Positions 32,545 to 41,991 of a stretch of DNA of 64,000 nucleotides are shown in pieces; position 1 is the stretch's first letter; each line of letters begins with the position of its first letter. The notes under the pieces were generated by a model, which saw only the letters and a program-made list of their open reading frames with translations, did not search any database and was not told where the DNA came from. The position numbers and the translations under genes are program-made. Origin of the DNA: Halanaerobium saccharolyticum subsp. saccharolyticum DSM 6643 (GTDB lineage Bacteria > Bacillota > Halanaerobiia > Halanaerobiales > Halanaerobiaceae); contig NZ_CAUI01000015.1 in assembly GCF_000350165.1 (NCBI RefSeq), forward strand, positions 1 through 64,000. The letters are read 5' to 3'.

Positions 32545-33639
32545 ATGTCTGGTTCAATATTGGGAGATATATTTAAAATATCAACCTGGGGAGAATCACA
32601 TGGAAAAGCACTGGGAGTAGTAATAGATGGTTGTCCAGCAGGACTTAAAATTTCAGAAGCAGATATTCAAAAGGACTTAGATCGTAGAAAACCGGGCCAG
32701 TCTCCCTTTGCAACTCCAAGAAAAGAAGGAGATGAAGTTGAGATTTTGTCTGGAATATTTGAAGGAAAAACAACAGGAACCCCGATTTCAATGATTATAT
32801 TTAATAAAAATCAAAAATCTAAAGACTATTCCGCGCTAAAGGATGTCTATCGGCCAGCTCAATCTGATTACAGTTATGACTTAAAATATGGTTTTAGAGA
32901 TCATCGTGGAAGTGGACGCGCTTCAGGCAGAGAAACTGCTGCCAGAGTTGCTGCAGGTGCTATCGCTAAAAAAATATTAGCTGCTCTAGAACTCAAAATT
33001 ACAGCCTATACTTCTTCAATCGGACCAATTGAGATTGATCCTAAAAATTATGACGAAGATTATATTATGCAAAACTTCTTATACATGCCTGATCCAGAAG
33101 CTTTAAAAAAAGCAGAGAGTTACTTAAGAAAGTTAATTAAAAAAAATAATTCATCTGGTGGAACAATAGAATGTGTTGTTAAAAATGTTCCAGAAGGATT
33201 AGGTGATCCGGTATTTGATAAATGTGATGCTTTGTTAGCAAGAGCGGTTATGTCAATTGGAGCAGTAAAAGGAGTAGAAATCGGTAGTGGTTTTGAAGCT
33301 GCAGAAATGACTGGTTATGAACACAATGATTTTTATAGATATAACGAAAATGAAATAAATAAAACAACTAATAATGCAGGAGGTACTCTGGGTGGCATTA
33401 CTGATGGTAGTGATATTTTTCTAAAAGCTGCTGTTAAACCAACCCCTTCAATAGAAAAAACTCAGCAGGCAGTTAGTAAATCCGGAGAAAATATTGATTT
33501 AAGTATTCAGGGAAGACATGATCCAGTTATAGTTCCGAGAGCTGTTGTTGTAGTAGAGGCGATGGTTGCTTTAACTTTAGTTGATCTCCTATTAAAAAAT
33601 ATGACAGCTAGAATGGAATATCTTGAAAAAATCTATTAA
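32545..33639 (+). CDS. aroC: Chorismate synthase AroC (364 aa)
   Basis: AroC converts 5-enolpyruvylshikimate-3-phosphate to chorismate, the last shikimate-pathway step, using reduced FMN. The start S-G-S-I-L-G-D-I-F, then W-G-E-S-H-G near residue 17, R-P-G-Q near 50, R-G-S-G-R-A-S-G-R-E-T near 126 and the Q-G-R-H-D-P segment near 325 are all family signatures. Length is normal. It stands apart from other aromatic amino-acid genes, between two envelope-protein genes. Confidence 0.97.
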   Translation: MSGSILGDIFKISTWGESHGKALGVVIDGCPAGLKISEADIQKDLDRRKPGQSPFATPRKEGDEVEILSGIFEGKTTGTPISMIIFNKNQKSKDYSALKDVYRPAQSDYSYDLKYGFRDHRGSGRASGRETAARVAAGAIAKKILAALELKITAYTSSIGPIEIDPKNYDEDYIMQNFLYMPDPEALKKAESYLRKLIKKNNSSGGTIECVVKNVPEGLGDPVFDKCDALLARAVMSIGAVKGVEIGSGFEAAEMTGYEHNDFYRYNENEINKTTNNAGGTLGGITDGSDIFLKAAVKPTPSIEKTQQAVSKSGENIDLSIQGRHDPVIVPRAVVVVEAMVALTLVDLLLKNMTARMEYLEKIY

Positions 33640-33665
33640 CTAAGGTTAAAAACAAGGAGGTTATT

Positions 33666-34613
33666 ATGAAAAATTTAAAAATTATATTTATTACATTACT
33701 TCTTCTTACTTTAAGCTTTTCAATATTTGCTCAGGATAAAGAAGGGATTATTTCTATTTATGAAGGAAGTGAAATTATATATGATGACCAGTTTGGTTAT
33801 GATGAGCTTCCAGTAATAATTAATACGGATGAACTAAAGCTAATAGAAGGAAATATTAGAAGACAGTGGTGTCAGGCTCCTGAAGGACGATCTGCTTTAG
33901 AAGTAATAAAAAATTATGAAAACACAATTAAAAATATGGGAGGAGAAGTCTTATTTCTGACAAGAGATCCACAATCAATTGTAATTGATGAAGTTTATTT
34001 TGAAGATTATTTCCAAAGAGTTAGAACAAAACATGGATTAGCAAATGGAACTCAGATTTCCCAGAGTTATTTTCCAGGTGAAGTAAGTGAATATCTTGTT
34101 GGGAAAGTAAAAACTTCAGACACAGATATTTATAACATTATTGCAGTTGGAAAAGGCCAAAAAGCATTAGATTTAGGTAACACTATTTTTTATGAATTAA
34201 TCACCCTGGAAGCAGAAGCTATGGAGATGGATATGATAACTATAGATTCGTTGGAACAGGAAATAGAAGCATCAGGGCGAGTAGCAATTTATAATATTTA
34301 TTTTGACACTGGAGAAGCAAACATTAAAGAAGAGTCAGCACAAGCATTAGCAACTACTGCAGATTTCTTGAAAGAAAATACAGATAAAAGATATCTTGTA
34401 GTTGGACATACAGATAATACCGGTAGTTATATGATAAATATGAATTTATCTAATTTAAGAGCTGAAGCAGTAGTCGATAAGCTAATAGCTGAGTATGATA
34501 TTAATCAAGAACAATTAATTCCTGTTGGAGTGGGTCCTGCCTCACCTTTATTTAGTAATTCTACTGAAGAAGGAAGAAGTAAAAATAGAAGGGTTGAAAT
34601 TGTCGAGATGTAG
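33666..34613 (+). CDS. OmpA-family protein (315 aa)
   Basis: A signal peptide ends near S-I-F-A-Q. The C-terminal domain, about residues 210-315, is OmpA/MotB-like: Y-F-D-T-G-E-A-N-I near 216, V-V-G-H-T-D-N-T-G near 255, and N-L-S-x-x-R-A-E-A-V with the final N-R-R-V-E-I. This domain binds peptidoglycan non-covalently. The middle part is a DUF4892-like region without a barrel. It follows aroC by 27 bases behind AAGGAGG and is closed by a terminator. It supports a diderm cell envelope. Confidence 0.93.
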   Translation: MKNLKIIFITLLLLTLSFSIFAQDKEGIISIYEGSEIIYDDQFGYDELPVIINTDELKLIEGNIRRQWCQAPEGRSALEVIKNYENTIKNMGGEVLFLTRDPQSIVIDEVYFEDYFQRVRTKHGLANGTQISQSYFPGEVSEYLVGKVKTSDTDIYNIIAVGKGQKALDLGNTIFYELITLEAEAMEMDMITIDSLEQEIEASGRVAIYNIYFDTGEANIKEESAQALATTADFLKENTDKRYLVVGHTDNTGSYMINMNLSNLRAEAVVDKLIAEYDINQEQLIPVGVGPASPLFSNSTEEGRSKNRRVEIVEM

Positions 34614-34661
34614 TTAAAAAACATTTTCAAATTTTAATAGTTTTATTTTATCTGATTATCC

Positions 34662-34694
34662 AAACTCTGATGCTTGTTGATCAGGTTTTTTTCT
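34662..34694 (+). terminator. Terminator after the OmpA-family gene
   Basis: Stem AAAC(T)CTGAT/ATCAGGTTT with a short loop is followed by TTTTTTTC. Confidence 0.82.
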
Positions 34695-34721
34695 TTCGAT
34701 TGTTAGATTTCTAACAGAACT

Positions 34722-35714
34722 ATGATCAAAGTGAGAGTAGAATTAAAACAAGAGGTGATGATTATAAAACGTTTAACTATAATTTTATTAATTGCTGTCT
34801 TAATAGCAGTCACAACCGCAAATGTTTTTGGAGCTGATGAGGAAAAAATTAAACTTTTATCTGAAAATATTGTTTCAGGTGGACCACCACCGGACGGTAT
34901 TCCACCTATTGAAAACCCTAACTATATATCTATAGAAGAGGCAGATCAGTTTTTAGAAGCTGAAGATGCAGTATTTTTGGCAGAATTAGAAGAAGAAATA
35001 TATGTATTTCCACAGAGTATAATGGTCTGGCATGAAATTGTTAATGAAGAAATTGACGGAGAAAAATTAAGCATAACCTACTGTCCGTTAACCGGTTCAG
35101 CTATCGGGTATTATGGCGATCTTTCAATAGGAAGTTCAGATTTTGGTACATCAGGAAAACTAGTTAATAGTAATTTGATTATGTACGATCGACAGACTGA
35201 AAGCTACTGGTCACAGATTTTAGGTCAGGCAATAAGCGGACCCTTAGCTGGAGAAAAATTAGATAGATTTCAGCTCACCTGGACTAGTTGGAGTAATATT
35301 AAAGCTAAATATGAAAGAGCAAATATTCTTTCTAACAAAACAGGTTTTAATAGAGATTATACAAGTGATCCCTATGGATCCTATCGCAATAATCAATCAG
35401 GAAATTATTATCGTGATGAAAATTTATATTTCGACGTTTTATCTGAAAATGACAGCCTTAATAGAAAAGATATTGTTACTGCAGGCGAATATAAAGGTCA
35501 GCACTTTGCTGTAGAAAAAGAGTTTGTAGTTAGAGAAAAAGAAATCAGCTTTAATATAGATGAAGAGCAACTAACCGCTATTTATGAGCCTGAATTAGAT
35601 ACAGTTAGGATTAGAAAAGATGATGAGGAGCTGATCGTTTTTGATGTAATGTGGTTTGGCTGGCATGCTTTTTATCCAGATTTTAGTGAAAATTTAATCA
35701 AAAGTCCTGAATAA
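34722..35714 (+). CDS. DUF3179 family secreted protein (up to 330 aa)
   Basis: The protein has a hydrophobic N-terminal helix ending T-A-N-V-F-G-A, so it is exported. DUF3179 features include G-G-P-P-P-D-G-I-P near residue 58, T-Y-C-P-L-T-G-S-A-I near 120 and the S-x-W-S-Q segment near 165. The family is of unknown function. The start is uncertain: the ATG at 34722 has no good ribosome binding site, while AGAGGTG ends directly at an ATG at 34758, leaving little spacing. A start just after it would give an ordinary signal peptide. Confidence 0.82.
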   Translation: MIKVRVELKQEVMIIKRLTIILLIAVLIAVTTANVFGADEEKIKLLSENIVSGGPPPDGIPPIENPNYISIEEADQFLEAEDAVFLAELEEEIYVFPQSIMVWHEIVNEEIDGEKLSITYCPLTGSAIGYYGDLSIGSSDFGTSGKLVNSNLIMYDRQTESYWSQILGQAISGPLAGEKLDRFQLTWTSWSNIKAKYERANILSNKTGFNRDYTSDPYGSYRNNQSGNYYRDENLYFDVLSENDSLNRKDIVTAGEYKGQHFAVEKEFVVREKEISFNIDEEQLTAIYEPELDTVRIRKDDEELIVFDVMWFGWHAFYPDFSENLIKSPE

Positions 35715-35861
35715 TAAGGAAGTGAATGTGGTGGTTAAGAGAAATATTTTCATAATGAATCTTAATTATTTTTCAATATTAAATAGAAAGATAGATAAAA
35801 GATGATATTGAAAAGGAATCGCGAATAGATTATAGAAGTAATTAATTTGAGGTGATTATTT

Positions 35862-36455
35862 TTGAAACTTGACTATGATTTTTATCAAAATGATGCAGTT
35901 ACAGCAGCTAAAGATCTTTTAGGTAAAATTATTGTTAGAGAAATTAATGGGCAAAAAATAATGACTAAAATCGTTGATACAGAAGCATATATGGGTGCAG
36001 AAGATAAAGCTTCTCATGCTTATAATAATAAGAAAACTAAAAGAACTAAAACGATGTTTGGAAAAGGTGGATTGGCTTATATTTATTTAATCTACGGTAT
36101 GTACCACTGCTTTAATGTAGTAACTGCAGTCAAAGATGATCCACATGCTGTATTAATTAGAGCCGTTGAACCAGTTGCTGGTTTAGAGCTGATAAAGAAA
36201 AATAGAGGTATTAAAAGCAGCAATATAGAAGATTTAACTAATGGCCCTGGTAAATTGTCACAGGCATTAAAGATTGACAAAAGTTTAGATGGTTGTGACC
36301 TGGTTAAAAGCAATAAATTATATCTATTAGATCAAGAAAATTATGATTTTAAAATAGAAGCAGCTCCTAGAGTAAATATAGATTATGCAGAAGAATATAA
36401 AGATAAGCTGTGGAGATTTTATATTAGAGGAAACAAATTCATATCTAAAAATTGA
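35862..36455 (+). CDS. DNA-3-methyladenine glycosylase, MPG/AAG family (197 aa)
   Basis: A TTG start follows GAGGTGATT. The enzyme excises alkylated and deaminated purines from DNA. The catalytic glutamate is in V-D-T-E-A-Y-M-G near residue 42. S-H-A-Y-N and Y-I-Y-L-I-Y-G-M-Y-H-C-F-N-V near 70-85 line the nucleotide-flipping pocket, and N-G-P-G-K-L is near 127. Length is normal for bacterial AAG-type glycosylases. Confidence 0.95.
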   Translation: MKLDYDFYQNDAVTAAKDLLGKIIVREINGQKIMTKIVDTEAYMGAEDKASHAYNNKKTKRTKTMFGKGGLAYIYLIYGMYHCFNVVTAVKDDPHAVLIRAVEPVAGLELIKKNRGIKSSNIEDLTNGPGKLSQALKIDKSLDGCDLVKSNKLYLLDQENYDFKIEAAPRVNIDYAEEYKDKLWRFYIRGNKFISKN

Positions 36456-36547
36456 GCTTTTATTAGTTATAAATAATAAAATAATGCAGGATTATTCTAC
36501 TTTTTGTTTAATATTATTAATAATATGACTAAGGAGGGATTCTTTTT

Positions 36548-37072
36548 ATGAAAATTATTAATTTCTTTGAGTTAGATGAAAAGGCTAATATAGTAAAGGA
36601 AAAGAAATTTGAAAGTGATTCTGATAAACAAATTGAAGTACCTTCTGACGATTTTTTCAAAGAAACAGAGATCACTGATATTTTAGGACAATGGCTGGTT
36701 ATTGATGAACTTTTAGAAGTTGATAACATTTATGTAGATCATTTTGCAAATAAAGAAACAGAAATTACCTGGATTAAATTACCTGAAAAATATGTTAAAG
36801 AAAATTATATGGCCAATTATGAGGCTGAAGATGAGTGTCCTTTAGGGGTCGATGCTCTAATTAAAGAAGATGGCTATCCTATTGGTGTTGTAACAGGATG
36901 TGATTCTATAAAGCAGGCTAAAGTAGATAATAATTTAGATGGCCATAAATATAAGGGTGAATTAGGAATTAAACTTAATAATGATAATTTTTTAGTTTAT
37001 AAGCAGGGTGATGAGGAATTTAAATTAGTTAAAACACATAAAAACTGGGATCGAGGCAGAAGAACTATTTAA
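36548..37072 (+). CDS. Hypothetical protein (174 aa)
   Basis: The start follows AAGGAGGG. I do not recognise the family. The protein is acidic, has no signal peptide or membrane segment and contains a W-L-V-I-D-E-L-L-E-V segment, then C-P-L-G-V-D-A-L and G-V-V-T-G-C-D-S-I-K-Q-A-K. The gene stands alone with its own terminator. It uses the same codons as its neighbours, so there is no sign of transfer. Confidence 0.8.
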   Translation: MKIINFFELDEKANIVKEKKFESDSDKQIEVPSDDFFKETEITDILGQWLVIDELLEVDNIYVDHFANKETEITWIKLPEKYVKENYMANYEAEDECPLGVDALIKEDGYPIGVVTGCDSIKQAKVDNNLDGHKYKGELGIKLNNDNFLVYKQGDEEFKLVKTHKNWDRGRRTI

Positions 37073-37107
37073 ACAGAATTATAAAAATTAATAAATATAC
37101 TTGATCT

Positions 37108-37133
37108 TAAAGGGCTGTTTTAACAGCCCTTTA
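37108..37133. terminator. Symmetric terminator hairpin
   Basis: TAAAGGGCTGTT and AACAGCCCTTTA form a 12-base perfect stem with a two-base loop excess. The T-run is short, and the structure could act in either direction. Confidence 0.72.
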
Positions 37134-37232
37134 AATATTATTGATACTTATTAAACATATTATTTATTATTGAAAATCACTTAAGTTATTACTGAAAGTA
37201 ATAATTACAAAAAAACAGGAGGATTTATTTTA

Positions 37233-37562
37233 ATGGCAGAATTTAAAGATTTTATGAAATTAGATATTAGAGTGGGAAAAATTATTAAAGTTGAAAACTT
37301 TGAAAAAGCTAATGATCCAGCCTATAAACTCTGGCTTGATTTTGGTGAGGATATTGGCAAAAAGAAATCAAGTGCCCAAATTACTGATCTATATGAACCC
37401 AAAGATTTAATCAATAAACAGGTACTTGCAATAATAAACTTTCCTCAAAAGCAGATAGCAGATTTCATGTCAGAAGTTTTAGTTTTAGGTGTTTATGGAA
37501 AAGAAGGCGTAGTTTTAATTGAGCCAGAGCAGGAAGTAGATCTTGGCTCAAGACTCGGATAA
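37233..37562 (+). CDS. csaA: CsaA-type tRNA-binding-domain protein (109 aa)
   Basis: The start follows CAGGAGG. The whole protein is one OB-fold tRNA-binding domain, with D-I-R-V-G-K-I near residue 11, then K-S-S-A-Q-I-T near 49 and the N-F-P-x-K-Q segment near 72. CsaA is described as a dimeric chaperone with export-related activity. It is 18 bases upstream of folA and may be cotranscribed with folA-thyA. Confidence 0.9.
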   Translation: MAEFKDFMKLDIRVGKIIKVENFEKANDPAYKLWLDFGEDIGKKKSSAQITDLYEPKDLINKQVLAIINFPQKQIADFMSEVLVLGVYGKEGVVLIEPEQEVDLGSRLG

Positions 37563-37579
37563 ATAAATGAGGTGTAGAG

Positions 37580-38083
37580 ATGAGTTTATCAATTATTGCA
37601 GCAATGGATAAAAATCAATTAATTGGCAATCAGGGAGATATCCCCTGGAAACTGCCTGCTGATTTACAGCATTTTAAGCAGATTACTATGGGTTCACCAA
37701 TTATTATGGGCAGAAAAACTTTTGAATCTCTTGCTCGGCCTTTACCTGGAAGAACCAATATTATTATGACCAAAAATAAAAATTATTCTGCTGATGGGTG
37801 TTTAATCGTTCATTCAGCGGCAGAAATATTCAGAAAGTTTTTGAACAAAGAAGAAGAGGCTTTTATTATTGGAGGAGAAGAAATTTATAAAACATTTTTA
37901 CCTTATAGTAATAAATTATATTTAACAATGATTGATAATGAGTTTTCTGGTGATACTTATTTCCCAGAAATCAATTGGCAAAATTGGATTAAGCTGTCTG
38001 AAGAAAAAGGTACTACTGACAGCAATAATCCATATTCATATTCTTATCATGTGTATCAGCGAAAACAAAATTTTCAGGAGTGA
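37580..38083 (+). CDS. folA: Dihydrofolate reductase (167 aa)
   Basis: The enzyme reduces dihydrofolate to tetrahydrofolate with NADPH. Family motifs are S-I-I-A-A-M-D-K-N-Q-L-I-G near the start, P-W-K-L-P-A-D near 24, M-G-R-K-T-F-E-S near 43 and I-I-G-G-E-E near 96. It lies six bases before thyA, the usual partner that regenerates its substrate. Confidence 0.96.
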   Translation: MSLSIIAAMDKNQLIGNQGDIPWKLPADLQHFKQITMGSPIIMGRKTFESLARPLPGRTNIIMTKNKNYSADGCLIVHSAAEIFRKFLNKEEEAFIIGGEEIYKTFLPYSNKLYLTMIDNEFSGDTYFPEINWQNWIKLSEEKGTTDSNNPYSYSYHVYQRKQNFQE

Positions 38084-38089
38084 TCTAAA

Positions 38090-38881
38090 ATGAAAAAATA
38101 TCTAGAAATGTGTCAGCATATTTTAGACAACGGAGTGGACCGCGAGGATCGAACAGGTACAGGTACCAGAAGTATCTTTGGTTATCAGTTGAGATTTGAT
38201 CTAGAGAAGGGTTTTCCTTTAATGACTACTAAAAAAATTTACTGGAAAGCTGTTGTTCACGAACTGCTCTGGTTTTTAAAGGGAGACACCAATATCAAAT
38301 ATTTAAATGATAATAATGTGCATATTTGGGATGAGTGGGCTGATGAAAATGGAGATTTAGGTAATGTTTACGGCCACCAATGGCGCAGCTGGGAAGGCAG
38401 AGATGGGACAATAGATCAAATTTCTAAGGTGATTGACCAGATAAGAGAAAATCCATATTCCAGAAGGTTAATTGTAAATGCCTGGAATGTTGGTGATTTA
38501 GATAAGATGGCCCTACCTCCCTGTCACCTCTTATTTCAGTTTTATGTAGCAGAAGGAAAGCTATCCTGTCAATTATATCAGCGATCTTGTGATACCTTCT
38601 TGGGAGTTCCCTTCAACATTGCCAGTTACAGTTTATTAACCCATATGATTGCTCAAGTAGTTGGACTTGAAGTTGGGGAATTTGTCTGGACAGGTGGAGA
38701 TGTGCATATTTATCAAAATCACTTTGATCAAGTCAAAGAACAGCTGAGTAGAAAACCAAGATCTTTACCACAGTTAAAAATTAATACAGACACAGAGAAC
38801 ATTTTTGAAATTGACTTTGAAGATATAGAATTGATAGGTTATGATCCTCATCCTACTATTAAAGGAGAAATTTCAGTGTAG
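38090..38881 (+). CDS. thyA: Thymidylate synthase ThyA (263 aa)
   Basis: ThyA methylates dUMP to dTMP using methylenetetrahydrofolate. The catalytic cysteine lies in L-P-P-C-H near residue 146. Other landmarks are D-R-T-G-T-G-T near 21, E-L-L-W-F-L-K-G near 57 and [14 protein letters not shown] near 163. At 263 residues it is the standard short form. Confidence 0.98.
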   Translation: MKKYLEMCQHILDNGVDREDRTGTGTRSIFGYQLRFDLEKGFPLMTTKKIYWKAVVHELLWFLKGDTNIKYLNDNNVHIWDEWADENGDLGNVYGHQWRSWEGRDGTIDQISKVIDQIRENPYSRRLIVNAWNVGDLDKMALPPCHLLFQFYVAEGKLSCQLYQRSCDTFLGVPFNIASYSLLTHMIAQVVGLEVGEFVWTGGDVHIYQNHFDQVKEQLSRKPRSLPQLKINTDTENIFEIDFEDIELIGYDPHPTIKGEISV

Positions 38882-38963
38882 TACATTATAATCGAGATGA
38901 AATATTAATTACAACCATTAATTAATTCCCGAATTCGTAAAAATTAAAAAAAGGGGTAAAAAC

Positions 38964-39638
38964 ATGAGTAAAATTATTAAACAAATAAAACTGGGGAAAT
39001 CTAATGCATATCTCATAGAAACTGAAAAAGGATTTATTTTAATTGATGCAGGGATGCCGGATAAAGTCGGGAAAATCAAAAAAATTCTAGTTGAAAAGAA
39101 TGCTGACTTAAAAGATATTACTCTTATAATAATAACTCATGTTCATTATGATCATGTAGGAAGTTTATCTGCTCTGAAAGAAAAAACAGGTGCTAAAATA
39201 CTGGTTCATGAAACTGAAAAAGAATTTTTAGAAAAAGGAAAAACTGATTTTCCTGCAGGAACAGTTCTTATCTCTAAATTAATTTCTAAACTGAGCAATC
39301 TGATCTCTGAAGGGAAGTTTGAAGCAGTAAGCCCAGATATTACAATAAAAGATAATTATGATTTGAAACAGCATGGGATTGAAGGTGAAATTATTCATAC
39401 TCCAGGCCATACTAATGGTTCTATATGTGTGATAATAAATGAAGAAGATATCATCTGTGGTGATACATTATTTAACTTTATGCCTCATTCAGTATATCCT
39501 CCATTTGCAAATGATAAAAAGCAGCTAATCAAAAGTTGGAAGAAAATAAAACAATATAACTGCAAAAGATTTCATCCCGGTCACGGAAGTGTTTTTGGAA
39601 AAGATAAATTTATTAAAACATTAAATAAAAAATCATAA
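38964..39638 (+). CDS. Metallo-beta-lactamase-fold hydrolase (224 aa)
   Basis: The start follows AAAAGGGG. The zinc-binding motif T-H-V-H-Y-D-H-V-G is near residue 56. The remaining ligands are in H-T-P-G-H-T near 143, G-D-T-L-F near 165 and H-P-G-H near 205. It is a glyoxalase-II-like soluble hydrolase; the substrate is unknown. It precedes an esterase gene by 30 bases. Confidence 0.92.
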   Translation: MSKIIKQIKLGKSNAYLIETEKGFILIDAGMPDKVGKIKKILVEKNADLKDITLIIITHVHYDHVGSLSALKEKTGAKILVHETEKEFLEKGKTDFPAGTVLISKLISKLSNLISEGKFEAVSPDITIKDNYDLKQHGIEGEIIHTPGHTNGSICVIINEEDIICGDTLFNFMPHSVYPPFANDKKQLIKSWKKIKQYNCKRFHPGHGSVFGKDKFIKTLNKKS

Positions 39639-39668
39639 AAATTATTTGAAATAATGGAGGTTATCTTT

Positions 39669-40520
39669 ATGCTTTTGTGGCAGCTAGAAGATTATATAAC
39701 AACTCTTTTATTAATTATTCGGGCTAAATTTAAAAATTGGAAACTGGCTGACAGCCTGGAATTAGAAAAATATTATTATGGAGATAATAAAAAACAATAT
39801 CTATTATGGTATAACTCTCAAGCTAAAATAAAACGTAATAATATAATTTTCTTTATCCATGGAGGTGGCTGGAACAAAGGAAATCCTTATTTTTTCAAAT
39901 TTATTGCAGATTTCTTTACCAAACTTGGTTTTATTACAGTTATGCCAAGCTACAGACTGGCTCCAGATTATCAATATCCAGATCAAAAAATTGATGTTTT
40001 TAAAGCACTAAATAAGACTCAAATAATTATAGATGATTTAAATTTAAGAAAAAATATAATTATTGTCGGTCAATCAGCTGGTGCACAGCTGGGAGCTCTG
40101 GTGCTTTTAAATCAAAAATTACAAAAAGAATATAAAATTAATAATGAATTTTTGAAAGGTTTTTTATCTATTAGTGGACCCCTTGATCTTTCGAGACCCT
40201 GCAGAACTATAAGAGCTGAAAAATATTTATACGGCTTTGTTCCGACAGCTCAAAAAAGAAAAAAAGCCAATCCCAGTAATTATATATATTCAGACTTTAA
40301 TACTCCCGTTTTCTGTCTTCACGGGGCAAAAGACCCTTTGGTTCCTAAAGATCACTCTATTGATTTTATAAAGGAAATCAAAGTAAAAACTCAGGCAGCA
40401 GCAAAATTAAAAATTTATAAAAATAAACATCACTCTGATCTTACTGAATTATTTTTTGAAAAAGGACCTGCAAATCAGGCAGTAAAGGAATGGCTATTAG
40501 ATATAGATAATTTAAATTAA
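39669..40520 (+). CDS. Alpha/beta-hydrolase, esterase/lipase type (283 aa)
   Basis: I chose the ATG at 39669, which follows TGGAGG; the frame from 39654 starts on top of that ribosome binding site. The oxyanion motif is H-G-G-G-W-N near residue 64, the nucleophile serine is in G-Q-S-A-G near 135, and the acid and histidine are probably in H-G-A-K-D-P near 215 and K-H-H-S-D near 255. A weakly hydrophobic N-terminus may associate with the membrane. It resembles carboxylesterases of the BD-FAE/hormone-sensitive-lipase-like group. Confidence 0.88.
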   Translation: MLLWQLEDYITTLLLIIRAKFKNWKLADSLELEKYYYGDNKKQYLLWYNSQAKIKRNNIIFFIHGGGWNKGNPYFFKFIADFFTKLGFITVMPSYRLAPDYQYPDQKIDVFKALNKTQIIIDDLNLRKNIIIVGQSAGAQLGALVLLNQKLQKEYKINNEFLKGFLSISGPLDLSRPCRTIRAEKYLYGFVPTAQKRKKANPSNYIYSDFNTPVFCLHGAKDPLVPKDHSIDFIKEIKVKTQAAAKLKIYKNKHHSDLTELFFEKGPANQAVKEWLLDIDNLN

Positions 40521-40575
40521 TTGATATATAATTGTCTTAAATTATAATTCAGAAATTAATTAACCCCCTCATAAG

Positions 40576-40604
40576 TTGACAGTTGGCGTTATTTCTGCTA
40601 AACT
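40576..40604 (+). promoter_or_regulatory. Promoter of trpB
   Basis: TTGACA and TAAACT are separated by 17 bases, 40 bases before the start. No T-box or leader peptide could be recognised. Confidence 0.7.
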
Positions 40605-40643
40605 TTTATTAAATTCAAAAAATTTGAGATGGAGGATGAGAGA

Positions 40644-41852
40644 ATGAATAAGAAGAGTAGAGAAGAGAATAGAGATGGTTTTTTTGGTGATTTTGGTGGC
40701 AGTATAGTACCACCTGAGTTATCTGACGTTTTAAAGGATTTAAAAGAAGCTTTTTATGAAATTAAAGATGAAGAAGAATTTAGAGATGAACTCGCATATT
40801 TATTTAAAGACTATGTTGGTAAGCCCAGCCCTTTATATTTTGCTAAAAGCTTAACTGAAGAGGTTGGCGGAGCAAAGATTTATCTAAAAAGAGAAGATCT
40901 TAATCATACCGGTGCTCATAAGATTAATAACTGTATTGGTCAAGCACTACTTGCCCGTAAAATGGGTAAAAAAAGAATTATTGCTGAAACTGGAGCTGGC
41001 CAGCATGGTGTAGCAACAGCAACAGCCTGTGCCTTATTTGATATGGACTGTATCGTCTACATGGGTGAAGTTGATATTAAAAGACAAGAATTAAATGTAT
41101 TTAGAATGAAACTTTTAGGAGCTGAAGTTAGGCCAGTAACAGCTGGTGATGCAACTTTAAAAGATGCAGTTGATGAGGCATTAAAAGATTTTGTTCAAAA
41201 TGCAGATGATACTTTTTACATGTTAGGTTCTGCAGTAGGACCTGACCCTTATCCAACTATGGTTAAGGAATTTCAATCAATTATTGGTGAAGAGGCCAGA
41301 AAACAGATTTTAGAAAAAGAGGGTAAATTACCGGATTATATCGTAGCCTGTGTTGGTGGAGGTAGTAATGCAATTGGTCTATTTGCACCATTTGTGGATG
41401 ATGAAGAAGTAAATATCTTAGGTATTGAGCCAGGAGGTAAAGGTGATAAGCCGGGTGAAAACGCAGCTCCTTTAACCTATGGTAAGCCTGGAGAACTGCA
41501 TGGTTTTAAAAGTTATGTCTTATATGATGATGGTGATGTTGTTTCCCATACCCATTCTATAGCTGCAGGTTTAGATTATCCTGGAGTTGGACCAGAACAT
41601 AGTTTTCTAAAGGATTCAGGTAGAGCTAATTATACTACAGCAAATGATCAAGAAGCTTTAGATGCTTTTCATTTATTATCAGAAAAAGAAGGAATTATTC
41701 CTGCTTTAGAAAGTGCTCATGCTATTGCAGGAGGAATGAAAGTAGCTGCTGAATTAGATGAAGACCAAATAGTTATTATCAATCTTTCCGGACGTGGAGA
41801 TAAAGATGTAGTTCAAATAAAATCATTACATGAAAATGGAAATTTAAAATAA
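40644..41852 (+). CDS. trpB: Tryptophan synthase beta chain (402 aa)
   Basis: I chose the ATG at 40644, which GGAGGATGAG precedes. TrpB condenses indole with serine to tryptophan using PLP. The PLP lysine is in H-T-G-A-H-K-I-N-N near residue 94, the phosphate loop is G-G-G-S-N-A near 238, and the C-terminus has S-G-R-G-D-K-D. The F-G-D-F-G-G start is the TrpB1 type. No trpA or other trp gene lies nearby, and a terminator follows, so it is monocistronic here. Confidence 0.96.
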   Translation: MNKKSREENRDGFFGDFGGSIVPPELSDVLKDLKEAFYEIKDEEEFRDELAYLFKDYVGKPSPLYFAKSLTEEVGGAKIYLKREDLNHTGAHKINNCIGQALLARKMGKKRIIAETGAGQHGVATATACALFDMDCIVYMGEVDIKRQELNVFRMKLLGAEVRPVTAGDATLKDAVDEALKDFVQNADDTFYMLGSAVGPDPYPTMVKEFQSIIGEEARKQILEKEGKLPDYIVACVGGGSNAIGLFAPFVDDEEVNILGIEPGGKGDKPGENAAPLTYGKPGELHGFKSYVLYDDGDVVSHTHSIAAGLDYPGVGPEHSFLKDSGRANYTTANDQEALDAFHLLSEKEGIIPALESAHAIAGGMKVAAELDEDQIVIINLSGRGDKDVVQIKSLHENGNLK

Positions 41853-41915
41853 TTATTGTATAAAATAATTATAGTAAAAGTAAACTAATTATAAAAAAAT
41901 TAAATTTAACAATTA

Positions 41916-41955
41916 AGGCTGAATATTTCTTGATAGTGATATTCAGCTTTTTGTT
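41916..41955 (+). terminator. Terminator after trpB
   Basis: A nine-base stem GCTGAATAT/ATATTCAGC with a loop of about 12 bases is followed by TTTTTG. Confidence 0.85.
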
Positions 41956-41991
41956 TAAAATTTTAGCTAAAATTAAAAAGAGGTGTCGAAA

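Noticed and set aside
40521-40643. T-box or tryptophan leader before trpB
   Set aside because: The leader is only about 40 bases after the promoter and shows no T-box sequence or Trp-codon run.
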